From a virus, in IMG/VR virus record IMGVR_UViG_3300031931_000002, positions 1-24,290 of that record: DNA of 24,290 nucleotides; one strand, written 5' to 3'. The notes beneath the pieces were generated by a model. That model saw only the letters and a list, made by a program, of their open reading frames with translations, was not told the DNA's origin and searched no databases. Each line of letters opens with the position of its first letter. Positions within the stretch are counted from its first letter, which is position 1. The position numbers were made by a program, and so were the translations under genes. Positions 5,650 through 14,499 of this stretch are shown in pieces.

Positions 5650-7680
5650 TTAGCTATAAAGCCATTTTGCAGGTTTATACTTAGCGATTCTGGTAGTACC
5701 GAACGTTAAATACATAAACCCGTTCCTATCAAAGCCTGTGAGTTGTCGGGTTTCTTGATTGCTTGCTAACTTAGTTAAGTTTAAAGACCCCACATTATAG
5801 AAAGTATTTCCGCCATCACCCGAGCCCACAATATGTGCTTGTTTATGATTTTGGAAGGTCGGGATAACGATATATAACTCTTTACCTTTTTGTACATAAG
5901 TGAATCCAAATTTCCCACTTGCGCCACTTAAGTGTGGGTATGCCGCATACTCAAACTTCCAAGAAAAGGTTTCCCCACCAACAGATGTGTATTTTTTATC
6001 TTTAATCAATGACAAAATTCCACCCGGTAGTCCGTTGTCGTGCGACATGACGATTTTGTTCGGTGTCGCAATCATCAATGTCGGTTGCGGGTGGTGCGAT
6101 GGGTAAAGTGCCGTGTATGAAGACAACGGGACAATCTTCCACGTTGCCCCAAGGTCGTCCGAATAGGCCAACTTCGAGTTGTCGCCGTCTCCGTTAGACA
6201 AGTAGATGCGGGCGTCGTATGGGTCGTACACTTGCGTGTGAATGTGGTTATTGAAGTTTGTCCCGACCGGAGGTTCGAGCGTCCGAATCAATTCCCATGT
6301 CGCGCCGCCGTCAAGACTCATGAACAGGCGCGGTTCTTGTCCTGCCGTGTGACTGCTGATGTTGGACGGATATTCTGACGCCATCAACACGGTGTTGTAC
6401 TTACCGCCGTGATGCGCCGTGAAGTTGAATTCGGTCACGCGCCCACGGTCAAGTGTCAACACTTTCGTGAACCCAGACGTGAAGGACGACGAGAACCAAA
6501 TGGCGCTCGTGTTCGGACTTCCTTGAATCGTCTCGACAGCGACATAGCCCGCGAACGTTTTCTCAATCCACGTCAACGCGCCGGTGAAGCTAGGGTTTGT
6601 CGAGAAGTCATAACCGAATTCTAAGTCAGTTATTGACTTTGTTGCAAAACCATTGCTGATTCTGACTAATTTATTACCTGCTCCACCTACGCCATAAATA
6701 ACGCCATCGTCAAAGCCGACGCTTTTTGGTCCAATAGTTTGACCGTATGCCGTGTCCATTTCTATGACATCCACCATTTCCAAATCGCCCTCAGGGAATG
6801 CTACGGGTAAAACGGGTTCAGGCTTCACTTTATTGCCGACTAGTTCGACCGGTTGTGTGATAACAGGTTCTTTCGTGATTGGTTGCGTTGCATATGGCTC
6901 TAGCAAGAAATCAGCCGTAACTGAACCAGATGAAATCGCATTAATACCTAACCTTACCGCTGTGAATCCTTGGCAACTAAAGGCGTATGCGCCGGGCGTA
7001 GTAATAAATCCGGTAACCACTTCTCCAGTGCTGATTTTAATGACTGGAATGTCTGTGAAAGCCGAAGTGCCAATTCTTCCTTGCATCTTCATAAACGCAG
7101 TAAAAGTTCCTACGATCATAACCGTACCCGACCCCATGTTTGTTGTATCGATTGAAACACCTTCACCCGGGGTTGTTGTGTTGGTGTGTGCTCTCGCTGT
7201 TTTACTCCCAGTTACTTCAATAGGAAGTTTTTCATTCGCAATCGTAGTTGTCAAAGAAGAAAAGCCGAACGGTTTTACACTTGCTTCCGCAGTTATGCTA
7301 CCCGAAGTGTACTGGGCAATTGCCAATCGAATTTCATTCATCCCTTGACAATCAAATTGATATAAGCCACTCGCGGTAACTGTTGCTGCTGTTTTATTGG
7401 TGGAGGCGTTCAAAACTGATAAATCCGACCATGTGTGAGTCGCTTCCATTCGCCCTTGCAAAATCATTGTCGCAGCGAATGTTCCTGTTACCCGCAACGT
7501 ACCCGATGCCATACCCGAAACATCGAGAATGTTGCCGCCGCCTGTAGCAACAGCCCCGGCGTGAAGTGATGCAAAAATCCCCTTCAAACTTACGCCGAGA
7601 TTGCCATTATTATCCGTTTTAACCGCTTTAGCAAGACCGTTTGCGTCACGACCTGCAATTCTCATCATTTTATCAGCCAT
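5650..7680 (-). CDS. Receptor-binding/tail-spike protein with tandem beta domains and BNR (Asp-box) propeller
   Basis: This 676-residue protein lies between the baseplate genes and Tal, the usual place for the host-recognition protein. Residues 1-35 look like a virion anchor (DANGLAKAVKTDNNGNLGV). Two diverged copies of a beta-sandwich follow at about 41-143 and 172-263. Each has the shape GSGT...GTF-x-A-x-M-x-x-QGR...YxFxCQG...RL...SGS. Residues about 300-676 contain Asp-box motifs: S-L-D-G-G-A-T-W near 457, S-D-D-L-G-A-T-W near 507, and a weaker G-D-G-G-N-T-F near 622. This suggests a sialidase-like beta-propeller that binds or cuts a surface glycan. I do not see a clear sialidase arginine triad, so catalysis is not claimed. 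The stretch 6050-6600 is much richer in G+C than the rest, suggesting a swapped domain. Confidence 0.75.
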   Translation of the reverse strand: MADKMMRIAGRDANGLAKAVKTDNNGNLGVSLKGIFASLHAGAVATGGGNILDVSGMASGTLRVTGTFAATMILQGRMEATHTWSDLSVLNASTNKTAATVTASGLYQFDCQGMNEIRLAIAQYTSGSITAEASVKPFGFSSLTTTIANEKLPIEVTGSKTARAHTNTTTPGEGVSIDTTNMGSGTVMIVGTFTAFMKMQGRIGTSAFTDIPVIKISTGEVVTGFITTPGAYAFSCQGFTAVRLGINAISSGSVTADFLLEPYATQPITKEPVITQPVELVGNKVKPEPVLPVAFPEGDLEMVDVIEMDTAYGQTIGPKSVGFDDGVIYGVGGAGNKLVRISNGFATKSITDLEFGYDFSTNPSFTGALTWIEKTFAGYVAVETIQGSPNTSAIWFSSSFTSGFTKVLTLDRGRVTEFNFTAHHGGKYNTVLMASEYPSNISSHTAGQEPRLFMSLDGGATWELIRTLEPPVGTNFNNHIHTQVYDPYDARIYLSNGDGDNSKLAYSDDLGATWKIVPLSSYTALYPSHHPQPTLMIATPNKIVMSHDNGLPGGILSLIKDKKYTSVGGETFSWKFEYAAYPHLSGASGKFGFTYVQKGKELYIVIPTFQNHKQAHIVGSGDGGNTFYNVGSLNLTKLASNQETRQLTGFDRNGFMYLTFGTTRIAKYKPAKWLYS

Positions 7681-8175
7681 TTAAACCACCCAACTTTCGT
7701 TTTCTAATGTCATGTAAGCGCCAATCGTTTGTCTTACTGCTTCGCCTGCCGTGGTATACGTGATACCGTCATAACCTACTCGTATATCCAAGAGTTCAGC
7801 ATTGTTGGTTACGTCACCAGCGTTAGCAGTTAAGTTGTTTATTCGTGCCTTCTCAACTTCTAAGGCTGTTTGATTCGCCTTTTGTGCCAACTGTGCGGTA
7901 GTCTGTGTCTCTTTTGCATCTAATCTTTCCTTTAAAGTCTGATAAGTTTGACCTTCTGCATCGACCCGCGCTTGTGCTGCTTCAACTGATGAATCTCCGT
8001 TGATCACTACTTGATTAAGTTGTTCTTGAGTACTTGTTGATTGTGATAAAGATTGATTAGCTTTACCTAAAGCTTCATCCGACTTGTTTTCTGCTCGTTC
8101 ACTTGCTTTTATACCCTCATTTAACTTTACTCTACCCTGATTGAGACTATCATCTCTATTAATTAATTCAGTCAT
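7681..8175 (-). CDS. Baseplate/tail-fibre linker protein, coiled coil
   Basis: This 164-residue protein is strongly helical over residues 10-120 (repeated Ala/Glu/Lys/Gln heptad-like pattern). It contains the phage baseplate signature NGDSSVEAAQARVDAEG-x-x-Y-x-T-L-x-x-R-L-D and ends in DIRVGYDGITYTTAGEAVRQ. Such modules are common in upper-baseplate (BppU-like) or fibre-anchor proteins of siphoviruses of Bacilli. Its TAA stop abuts the ATG of the receptor-binding protein with no gap, so the two are co-translated and probably assemble together. The start is ATG with GGGGTG about 5-6 nt upstream. The role is inferred from signature and context. Confidence 0.7.
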   Translation of the reverse strand: MTELINRDDSLNQGRVKLNEGIKASERAENKSDEALGKANQSLSQSTSTQEQLNQVVINGDSSVEAAQARVDAEGQTYQTLKERLDAKETQTTAQLAQKANQTALEVEKARINNLTANAGDVTNNAELLDIRVGYDGITYTTAGEAVRQTIGAYMTLENESWVV

Positions 8176-8186
8176 TACATCACCCC

Positions 8187-8987
8187 TTAAATAAACTTAT
8201 CTCGGAATTTAATTCTTAGATCAATGTCAATATTGGTGCCGGAGACTACAACATCATTATCGCCTGGCATTAAATAAAAATTATTGATTTCTAACATTGT
8301 TTCATTTCCGTTTCTAATGACTAAAAACTTTTCAAAATCAACAGACCATGATTCATTGTTAAAGTTAGGCAAAGAAAAAGAGTGCCCGTTTGCACTCAAT
8401 GTTAGGCTATTTGCCGTTCCGTCAATCTCGATAATTGGTTGTACCGCTAACCCTTCTACGCTGATATTTAATGTTTGTGGACCAGTTATATTTACCGATC
8501 CTCCTGTTGATTCGTGGCCAAGTAAATAATGATATTCAAAGGTAATCGTTTCACTTCCCCAGGTGACTTCGTCAGCATAAACATTTGAGTATTTAAACGG
8601 ATCGCTAGCAGTTAAATATAAACCAAATCTCCTTAAAAAACTCACAGCATTATTCGGCGCAATATAGCCAGATAACTCAACTGTATAGCATTTATCTGGT
8701 TCATAATCGAAAGTTAATTTGAACGGTCTGGGTTTGCCGAATTCATCAAATAATAGAGCGATTAACTTATTTTGTTTTTGTTGAAGATTTATCGGATCGC
8801 CATCAGCCACTCTCAAAGGAATTTGAAAATCTCGCTGTCCGATTTCAGAACCGAAGTTCCAGGCGCCTGGCATTCCGGGTATTTCTAATGTTTTTCTGAT
8901 TATCTTAGGCGTGGCTTCGTGATCGTGATTTAGATAAGCATTAAAACCAAAGTCCTCAAGCCTATATTTGTCATCAATTGTTATCAT
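8187..8987 (-). CDS. Distal tail protein (Dit), Sipho_tail family
   Basis: Dit forms the hexameric ring joining the tail tube to the baseplate. The N-terminal part (1-130) shows the Sipho_tail pattern: DFGFNAYLNHDH, PG-x-x-G-A-W-N-F-G, R-D-F-Q-I-P-L, and the late GLYLTASDPFKY. Residues 135-266 are a beta-rich C-terminal domain with no clear carbohydrate-binding insertion, so this is a short, 'classical'-size Dit (266 residues). The ATG overlaps the TGA of the tape measure gene (ATGA) and has GGGGTG upstream, giving translational coupling. Confidence 0.88.
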   Translation of the reverse strand: MITIDDKYRLEDFGFNAYLNHDHEATPKIIRKTLEIPGMPGAWNFGSEIGQRDFQIPLRVADGDPINLQQKQNKLIALLFDEFGKPRPFKLTFDYEPDKCYTVELSGYIAPNNAVSFLRRFGLYLTASDPFKYSNVYADEVTWGSETITFEYHYLLGHESTGGSVNITGPQTLNISVEGLAVQPIIEIDGTANSLTLSANGHSFSLPNFNNESWSVDFEKFLVIRNGNETMLEINNFYLMPGDNDVVVSGTNIDIDLRIKFRDKFI

Positions 8988-11900
8988 GGCATTATCACCC
9001 CATACTTCCTTCCGCCTGTTTTGATATAATCATTAAGTTCTTTCGCGATTTTCGAGATATCATTATCGTTTCGCACATTAAAAACAGCACCTTTAAACAT
9101 CTCGGCCATATTAGCTGTATTGTAATTGTTTTCTGAGGTAGTCCTGTTCGACACTTTGGTTATACTTGTGCCAGATTGAGCCATACCACGAACATCTAAA
9201 GCTAATTCCGGTGTACCAAAGTTTGCAATCCCACTTGTAAGCTTATCAAGCTCACTAAAAATCGTTTTAGCGTTATCTTTGATACCGACAGCAATTCCTG
9301 CAGGTATTTCGATACCGACATCATCCCGCATTAGTCTCGATGGAGAATGAATCCTTAAAGCGCTTTTCATCGTGCTAGCTACTTGATTGGCGATACTCCT
9401 TGCAGTTCTCATCACTCTGTTTCTCCCTGCGTTAAGACCCGCATTTAAACCATTCATCGCATTAATTCCGATTGACTTAAAATCAGCTTGCGTTTTATCG
9501 TAAGGTTTCAGTAAGTCCTCAGCCATTTTTTTAGCTGATTTTACGACTTTGGGAATACCATTACTAATACCTAACGTAAGTCCTTCCGCGCTGTTTTCAC
9601 CTATGTCTTTAAATACTCCGGATGGACTGTTGATGTCTAGCGCTTCTTTGCTTGCGTTAGCTGTATCGTCTGCCATATCTTTAGATGCCTTTTCCGCATC
9701 AACTGAACCTGTTTCAATACCTTTAGCGAGTCCACTTGCGACGTCTTGACCAACACCAGTAAAATCAGCAGCTTCAACTTGTTCTCTCAAAGATTGTTCT
9801 GTATCTGCAACCAAACTTTCTACCGCTGTTATGTCAACACCCAAAGATTTGCTTAACGCGTCCGTAGCGACTTGACCGCCTTCAGCAAAAACAGTGCTTA
9901 ACTTTTCTAGTTCTTCGTCAGAAGCGTTTACCAAAGCTTTAACTTCTCCTGCGGTTTCTGGACCTGCTTCACGTAAAGTGTCAAGTAGTCCTTGATCTAC
10001 ACCACGTTCAGCTAATGTCGCGATATTGTCAGCCCATTCACCAATAATTCTTTGATTTTCTTCTAAGTTAGTTCGCATTTCTTCAGCCGTTATTGTTATT
10101 TCATCGGACAGTGTATCAAACATGTCCGATGCAGCGTCTTTATACTCCTGCCACTTTACTTTCATATTCTCAATTGTCTCTTGTTGAGCTTCCGACAAAT
10201 CTTCAAACGATAATATCTGACTAGCTACACCGCTCTCGGTCATCTCTGTAACAGCTTCCATTGATGCCGTCATTTGTTCCTCAGTAACTTGATATTGTTC
10301 AGCTAACTGTACATTTGTATCTTTCAATACCTTTTCTTGCGCGTCTAATTCTTCGATGGCTTTCTTATGTTCTTTTGATTTGACGGAACCTTCGTCAAGT
10401 TTTTCGTTCCACTCCTGTCGTAACTCATTCGTTTCAGCTAGTTGTTGTTCAACATCATGTTGTTCTTTTAGTATTTCCGTCAATCTCTTTTGTGCTTCTT
10501 GAGCTGTCTCTTGCTCTTTCATCAACTCTAATCTTGCTTGCATCTGCTCAGATGACATATTAAGTGCGTCTGCTTCTTCGTTATATGATAGATTCAATCC
10601 GTCTACAGACCCATTTAATTCTTCGATGTACGAACGTAACAGCGCTTTTTCTGACGCTGACTTGTTCTCTTTTCTCGATAATTCATCAATTTTACGTCCT
10701 AATTCTTCATTAGCGCGTGATGTAGACTTAATATCACGTTGATTTTGCGCATAAGCGTCAGACGTACTATCAACAGATTCCTTTAATGCATCTGTTGATT
10801 CACCTAGCGTTTCTGTCTCTTCGTTTAATCTTTCTGCTTCTGCGCTTGTTCGTTTGAACCACTTGACGATTGCGATCGTTGCAGTGACCAACAAACCTAC
10901 ACCTGCAATAACCCATCCGATAGGACCTAACAAGAACTGAATCGCAGCACCTAAAGCATAAGACGCAGTTGTCATTATCGCTGATGCGGCCGCTGATAAA
11001 GAAAGGGCGCCTGTCATAACGCCAACAGCTAAAGTACTGAGTTTAACTGCGCCTGTTTGTGCTATTTGCGCAGTTGTTAATGTTTTAGTCGTAATTGTTA
11101 ACATCTTACTTGCCAAATCCGCAGTGACTAAAATAGCGCTATGCGCCGCAATGGCTAAACGCGCTTTTTCGATCACTTGATAAGTTGCATAAGCCGCCAT
11201 TAAACCAATAATTAGAGGAGTAAGCGCGCTTACAACTGGCATTAAGTCTTTGATTACGCTTGCGAACCCTTTGACAAATGGTGTAGCAGACTCAATAGCT
11301 TTTCCTATAGCTTCAAACGCCGCGTTAACGACATCTTTCAATCCGTCAATATTTTCGGCAATGTTTTTACCAGTCACTTCTTTTGACATATCATCAAACT
11401 TTTTAATGATATTAGTGACGTTTCTAGCAACTGCTGTCCCTAAATTTTTCATTGACGTTGCTAAACCTAAGCTATTTACTTTAGCTAATTCCGCCATGGC
11501 TCCTGTTCCGGTACCAACTTCGATGAGTTTTTCATTAAATTGGTCCATCGTTATGAACCCTTCTTTTAAAGCGTTGTATAAGTCGTTTTTAGCACTTCGT
11601 CCAGTATATCCAAATGATTCAGCAATCTTCACAAGCCCTACATCCATAGTTTCCTGTAAAGTTTTCCATTCCTCCATCTCAAACTTCCCTTTTTGGAGAA
11701 CTTGAATGTATTGTTCTGTTCCGCGTTGCGCATCTTCTGCACTTGATCCGGAACCTAACATCGCATTATTTAAAGCGATGGCTGATTCGGTCGCCTTGTC
11801 CATGTCATTAAAAGAGGTGTACATACGTTGTGCTGTTGATGCGATATCATCTAGTTTTGTTGGCAACCCGTCAATGCCATCAGATAGATCGTTCATGGCT

Positions 11901-12235
11901 TTATCTGCGTCCTCTGCTGATACACCTAGCGCTTGTAATACTTTTGGAAACTGATTCAACGTATCAAAACGCGATATAGCCGAATCTAAGCTTTTTCTTA
12001 ACGTGTTAAAAGCTACCGATGCTATTTTTACCAGACCTAAAGAAATTGCAAAGTCTTTGACGTTACTACTTGCTTTACTTGATTCTTTACCAACACCCTT
12101 AGCGCCTTTTTCAGCTTCTTTCGTACCATCTCCCGCTCCGTGTCCAGCGCTTTCTAAATTACGTAAGCTTTTTGATGCAACTTCGACTTGTTTTCCATCA
12201 ACTTCAATCGCAATTTTAATCGAACCATCTGACAA
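8984..12235 (-). CDS. Tail tape measure protein
   Basis: This 1083-residue protein sets tail length and travels with DNA into the host. Residues about 60-330 carry the tape-measure domain: repeated Ala-rich helices with LNNAMLGSGSSAEDAQRGTEQYIQVLQKGKFEMEEW. Residues about 320-470 are hydrophobic with several membrane-like segments, ending in PIGWVIAGVGLLVTATIAIVKWFKR. A long charged coiled coil spans 470-800, and Ser/Gly-rich helical repeats (LDINSPSGVFKDIG, LRIHSPSRLMRDDVG) follow. At about 1.5 angstrom per residue this predicts a tail near 160 nm. The start is TTG at 12235, immediately after the Gp15 stop, with GGAGGTGG 8 nt upstream and the continuing sequence SDGSIKIAIEVDG. No canonical ATG fits as well. 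Confidence 0.93.
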   Translation of the reverse strand: MSDGSIKIAIEVDGKQVEVASKSLRNLESAGHGAGDGTKEAEKGAKGVGKESSKASSNVKDFAISLGLVKIASVAFNTLRKSLDSAISRFDTLNQFPKVLQALGVSAEDADKAMNDLSDGIDGLPTKLDDIASTAQRMYTSFNDMDKATESAIALNNAMLGSGSSAEDAQRGTEQYIQVLQKGKFEMEEWKTLQETMDVGLVKIAESFGYTGRSAKNDLYNALKEGFITMDQFNEKLIEVGTGTGAMAELAKVNSLGLATSMKNLGTAVARNVTNIIKKFDDMSKEVTGKNIAENIDGLKDVVNAAFEAIGKAIESATPFVKGFASVIKDLMPVVSALTPLIIGLMAAYATYQVIEKARLAIAAHSAILVTADLASKMLTITTKTLTTAQIAQTGAVKLSTLAVGVMTGALSLSAAASAIMTTASYALGAAIQFLLGPIGWVIAGVGLLVTATIAIVKWFKRTSAEAERLNEETETLGESTDALKESVDSTSDAYAQNQRDIKSTSRANEELGRKIDELSRKENKSASEKALLRSYIEELNGSVDGLNLSYNEEADALNMSSEQMQARLELMKEQETAQEAQKRLTEILKEQHDVEQQLAETNELRQEWNEKLDEGSVKSKEHKKAIEELDAQEKVLKDTNVQLAEQYQVTEEQMTASMEAVTEMTESGVASQILSFEDLSEAQQETIENMKVKWQEYKDAASDMFDTLSDEITITAEEMRTNLEENQRIIGEWADNIATLAERGVDQGLLDTLREAGPETAGEVKALVNASDEELEKLSTVFAEGGQVATDALSKSLGVDITAVESLVADTEQSLREQVEAADFTGVGQDVASGLAKGIETGSVDAEKASKDMADDTANASKEALDINSPSGVFKDIGENSAEGLTLGISNGIPKVVKSAKKMAEDLLKPYDKTQADFKSIGINAMNGLNAGLNAGRNRVMRTARSIANQVASTMKSALRIHSPSRLMRDDVGIEIPAGIAVGIKDNAKTIFSELDKLTSGIANFGTPELALDVRGMAQSGTSITKVSNRTTSENNYNTANMAEMFKGAVFNVRNDNDISKIAKELNDYIKTGGRKYGVIMP

Positions 12236-12796
12236 TTATTCCACCTCCTCTAACGCGTAAAATCGTTGCAACTTTTCCATTTCTTTTTTATACTCTGCCG
12301 GCTCGCCTTTTTGTGGTTTCCACGCTCTAATACCAATCACGCGTTGCATAATCGTATCGCTAGGTAAACCATGTAAGAGTGATTTAAACGTATGCCAGTG
12401 CATTTTCCCTTGTTCTTCGAATAAATCGATGTTGTAGGCTTGTTTAAACGATGCATAGATGTATCCTGCATCTTGAGACAGGTCAGAGTAGTTTTGCTGT
12501 TCTTCATCATCTTCTTGCCTAGGCATTGGATTTCCGTTTAAATCAACTTCGATCACTTGTTTGCCTTTGAACTCGATAAAGTTCTCGTAGACATAATTCC
12601 AAAGCTCGATAGCAAACAATCCTTTAATATCTTCGTTAATCAACAGAGATAGGCATATTTCGGCTTTTTCGTAGTCTCTGAGCGCTTTATCTTCTGTCAC
12701 GTCAAATACATCAAGCACGTTATCAAACGCAAGGTCTATCTCGTATTCTTTATCCATATAAATGAAAGAAGTGACTAGTGCATCATTCAAACGCAT
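12236..12796 (-). CDS. Bacteriophage Gp15 family protein (tail assembly)
   Basis: This 186-residue protein matches the Gp15 family found before the tape measure gene in A118-like phages. Visible are the opening MRLNDALVTSFIYMDKEYEIDLAFDNVLDVFDV and the later QDAGYIYASFKQAYNIDLFEEQGKMHWHTFKSLLHGLPSDT and the closing stretch IMQRVIGIRAWKP. By position it corresponds to the second tail assembly chaperone (gpT-like) that helps load tube protein onto the tape measure. The start is ATG with AGGTGATT just upstream. I found no frameshift link to the preceding gene, because an in-frame TAG stands directly before this ATG. Confidence 0.85.
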   Translation of the reverse strand: MRLNDALVTSFIYMDKEYEIDLAFDNVLDVFDVTEDKALRDYEKAEICLSLLINEDIKGLFAIELWNYVYENFIEFKGKQVIEVDLNGNPMPRQEDDEEQQNYSDLSQDAGYIYASFKQAYNIDLFEEQGKMHWHTFKSLLHGLPSDTIMQRVIGIRAWKPQKGEPAEYKKEMEKLQRFYALEEVE

Positions 12797-12804
12797 CTAA
12801 TCAC

Positions 12805-13263
12805 CTACTTTTTGCTTGCTTTTTTACTTAAGTATTCTTTTTTGGTGTTTTCGACTTCTTTTGTTCTTTCGAATTCCATTTCTTCAATACGTTTCGCTAT
12901 TGCTACGCCGACAGGATCAAGCGCCTTTTCTAAAGCGATGATGTCGGGGTATTTCTTGTAAACTTTTTTGAATGTGCCATCACCAAAAATAATGTCGTAT
13001 TGCGCTGCGACAAACTCATTATTTAAGTTTAGTGCGTCGTCAATATCTTTCTCGTTCACCTCGCGGAAATTATCTTGCGTTATTTCAGCAGGAAAGTGAA
13101 TATGTTTTGCTTTCTCTTTCGCTTCTTCTAGTTTTTTTTCTGCTATTTTTTCAACGTTGATGAAATTACGTAAGTTTTCTAATGAGCTATCGAACCATAA
13201 TTCGATTGTGCCGATTTTGACAGGGAATCCCGTCCGCTGTATGTCAATTTTGATTTCCGTCAT
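12805..13263 (-). CDS. Tail assembly chaperone-position protein
   Basis: This 152-residue charged protein lies between the tail tube gene and Gp15. The N-terminal part (1-35) is beta-like (KIDIQRTGFPVKIGTIELWFD), the middle has a helix rich in Lys/Glu, and the C-terminal 40 residues are highly charged helix. The position corresponds to the first tail chaperone (gpG-like) of siphoviruses, and the short helical design agrees. It is preceded by the tail-tube terminator hairpin, which would lower its expression relative to the tube protein. The start is ATG with GGAGTG 7 nt upstream. Assignment rests mainly on position. Confidence 0.7.
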   Translation of the reverse strand: MTEIKIDIQRTGFPVKIGTIELWFDSSLENLRNFINVEKIAEKKLEEAKEKAKHIHFPAEITQDNFREVNEKDIDDALNLNNEFVAAQYDIIFGDGTFKKVYKKYPDIIALEKALDPVGVAIAKRIEEMEFERTKEVENTKKEYLSKKASKK

Positions 13264-13290
13264 TGTCTCACTCCTCTAAATAAAATAAAA

Positions 13291-13312
13291 AAGAGAGGTA
13301 TAAACCCCTCTT
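13291..13312 (-). terminator. Terminator/attenuator after the tail tube gene
   Basis: An 8-bp stem (AAGAGGGG with CCTCTCTT, one wobble) and loop TTTATA are followed by TTTTATTTTATTT on the minus strand, directly beyond the tail tube stop. Partial termination here would let the tube protein be made in excess over the chaperones and tape measure. Confidence 0.75.
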
Positions 13313-13771
13313 TTAAACTGCCGGAACAGTTAAATCTGTTTCTTCTGGTTTTGAATCATAACGAATCGTACATGAGAACTCTTCATAGGCACTCGCTTCA
13401 CCGGCTCCTGCAATGATACCTAGAACAGTTGCTCGACCGGTCCACTGCTTATTGCCATCTGAACGCGTTACACGGTGCCAAATCTTACGTTTGTCTCCAA
13501 CCTCATTTTGTAGTCCCTCAATCAATGCTTGTGCCGGGTCTTCTGGATCGAATTGACCTTCCGGCGTGTATGCTCTAGCAACTGATGTTACTGTTTCTTC
13601 CGGTGTTCCATCGCCGTCATAGAATGCTTCTGTTTCTGTTTCTTCGTTTGGTTCTACACCAATATTTGATATGCGGTGCGCGAGTGTTAACCATCCCTCC
13701 GCTGTCGGCTCAGCTCCTGCTACATACGGTTGAATCTCATGGATACGCAATGCGTTTTTATTTCTAGCCAT
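13313..13771 (-). CDS. Major tail tube protein
   Basis: This 152-residue protein is the main structural subunit of the tail tube, polymerising as stacked hexamers. The features fit: size, beta-rich content, the opening MARNKNALRIHEIQPYVAG, the middle stretch GVEPNEETETEAFYDGDGTPEETVTSV typical of phage tail-tube proteins of this group, and a conserved GRATVLGIIAGAG followed by YEEFSCTIRYD near the end. It stands between the connector genes and the chaperone. A terminator follows it directly, as expected for a highly expressed subunit. The start is ATG with AGGAGATG upstream at a slightly long spacing of about 11 nt. Confidence 0.87.
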   Translation of the reverse strand: MARNKNALRIHEIQPYVAGAEPTAEGWLTLAHRISNIGVEPNEETETEAFYDGDGTPEETVTSVARAYTPEGQFDPEDPAQALIEGLQNEVGDKRKIWHRVTRSDGNKQWTGRATVLGIIAGAGEASAYEEFSCTIRYDSKPEETDLTVPAV

Positions 13772-13774
13772 AAA

Positions 13775-14173
13775 TTATTCATCTCCTCTTAAAATAGTTA
13801 TATTAGCTTGTACGTCTAATAAAAATGTGAAAAAGCCTTGATCATCAGCGTTATTGATGAAAGGCTTATTTGTGATTATTAATTGATCAAATTCAAAACT
13901 ATCATCTTGACTTTCTAGCGTTTTTAAATCATCTAGAACATTTTGAACAAGCCATAAAGTTGAGTGTATCTTGCTCTGCGATTTTGATTTCATTGCAAAC
14001 TCAAAGTTTAAACGTTGGTCTTTGGTGCCGTCCATGTACTCAGTGACTGTCATTGAGCCTGGCAACGGATAAGCAACAAACGATTCATCAACGCCTAGAT
14101 AGCCCATTCTACAATCAACTGGCAATCCGGGTATGTCGTTCACTCGTTCTGTTAGTCTTTCGATAAAATCCAT
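13775..14173 (-). CDS. Tail terminator / minor capsid protein 3 family
   Basis: This 132-residue protein is in the position of the tail terminator and has the feel of the Minor_capsid_3 family of A118-like phages: an N-terminal helix DFIERLTERVNDIPG, then beta strands, then TKDQRLNFEFAMKSKSQ and QANITILRGDE at the end. It should cap the tail tube at the head-proximal end. I start it at the ATG at 14173, which overlaps the preceding TAA as TAATG and has AGGAG 10 nt upstream. The in-frame TTG two codons earlier is too close to that Shine-Dalgarno. Confidence 0.78.
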   Translation of the reverse strand: MDFIERLTERVNDIPGLPVDCRMGYLGVDESFVAYPLPGSMTVTEYMDGTKDQRLNFEFAMKSKSQSKIHSTLWLVQNVLDDLKTLESQDDSFEFDQLIITNKPFINNADDQGFFTFLLDVQANITILRGDE

Positions 14174-14499
14174 TACCAACCGGCTCCTTTCTTAAATGCA
14201 TTAACCCAGTCACTCATAAACATTCGCTTAGCTTTAACATCCCATCTTGGGCCTGTTCCTGGCGTTGTGTAGTTATACATCGGCATATAAAACATTCTCG
14301 CGGCATAAGGCATATTATAATTTATGTTAGAACCGTCAAGATCAATAGATGTCGCGGTTCTTAATGTGCCTTCGTCCTTAGGGACAAATTGATTCATATC
14401 TGCTAACGCTTGGTTGGCCACCGCATAACGTCCTCGATTAACACTCTGACTATTGAGCTTTTTATATGCGCCGCTTAAATCAATATCTATCTTGACCAT
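14173..14499 (-). CDS. Minor capsid protein 2 family (head-tail joining)
   Basis: This 108-residue protein corresponds to the gp10-like/Minor_capsid_2 slot in the connector block. Visible marks are the helix GRYAVANQALADMNQFVPKDEGTLRTATSID and the aromatic-rich stretch MPYAARMFYMPMYNYTTPGTGPRWD, the latter typical of this family. It should help join the completed tail to the connector. The start is ATG with AGGTGG upstream. It overlaps both neighbours by single bases (TAATG junctions), so the block is tightly coupled. Confidence 0.82.
   Translation of the reverse strand: MVKIDIDLSGAYKKLNSQSVNRGRYAVANQALADMNQFVPKDEGTLRTATSIDLDGSNINYNMPYAARMFYMPMYNYTTPGTGPRWDVKAKRMFMSDWVNAFKKGAGW

Noticed and set aside
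6409-7348. Several long plus-strand reading frames opposite the receptor-binding gene
   Set aside because: They are shadows of the minus-strand gene in a G+C-rich or repeat-rich stretch, with no ribosome binding sites and low-complexity products.
5650-7680. Active sialidase
   Set aside because: Asp boxes alone show a propeller fold. I could not find the expected arginine triad and catalytic Tyr/Glu pattern, so only binding is proposed.
11250-12260. Plus-strand reading frames opposite the tape measure gene
   Set aside because: They have no Shine-Dalgarno sites or promoters and mirror the Ala-rich coding strand; all neighbouring genes run the other way.
12790-12870. Programmed -1 frameshift joining the tail chaperone to Gp15
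   Set aside because: A-rich stretches are present near the end of the first gene, but none is a canonical X-XXY-YYZ heptamer in the right phase, and a TAG stands directly before the Gp15 ATG in the -1 frame. Gp15 has its own ribosome binding site.
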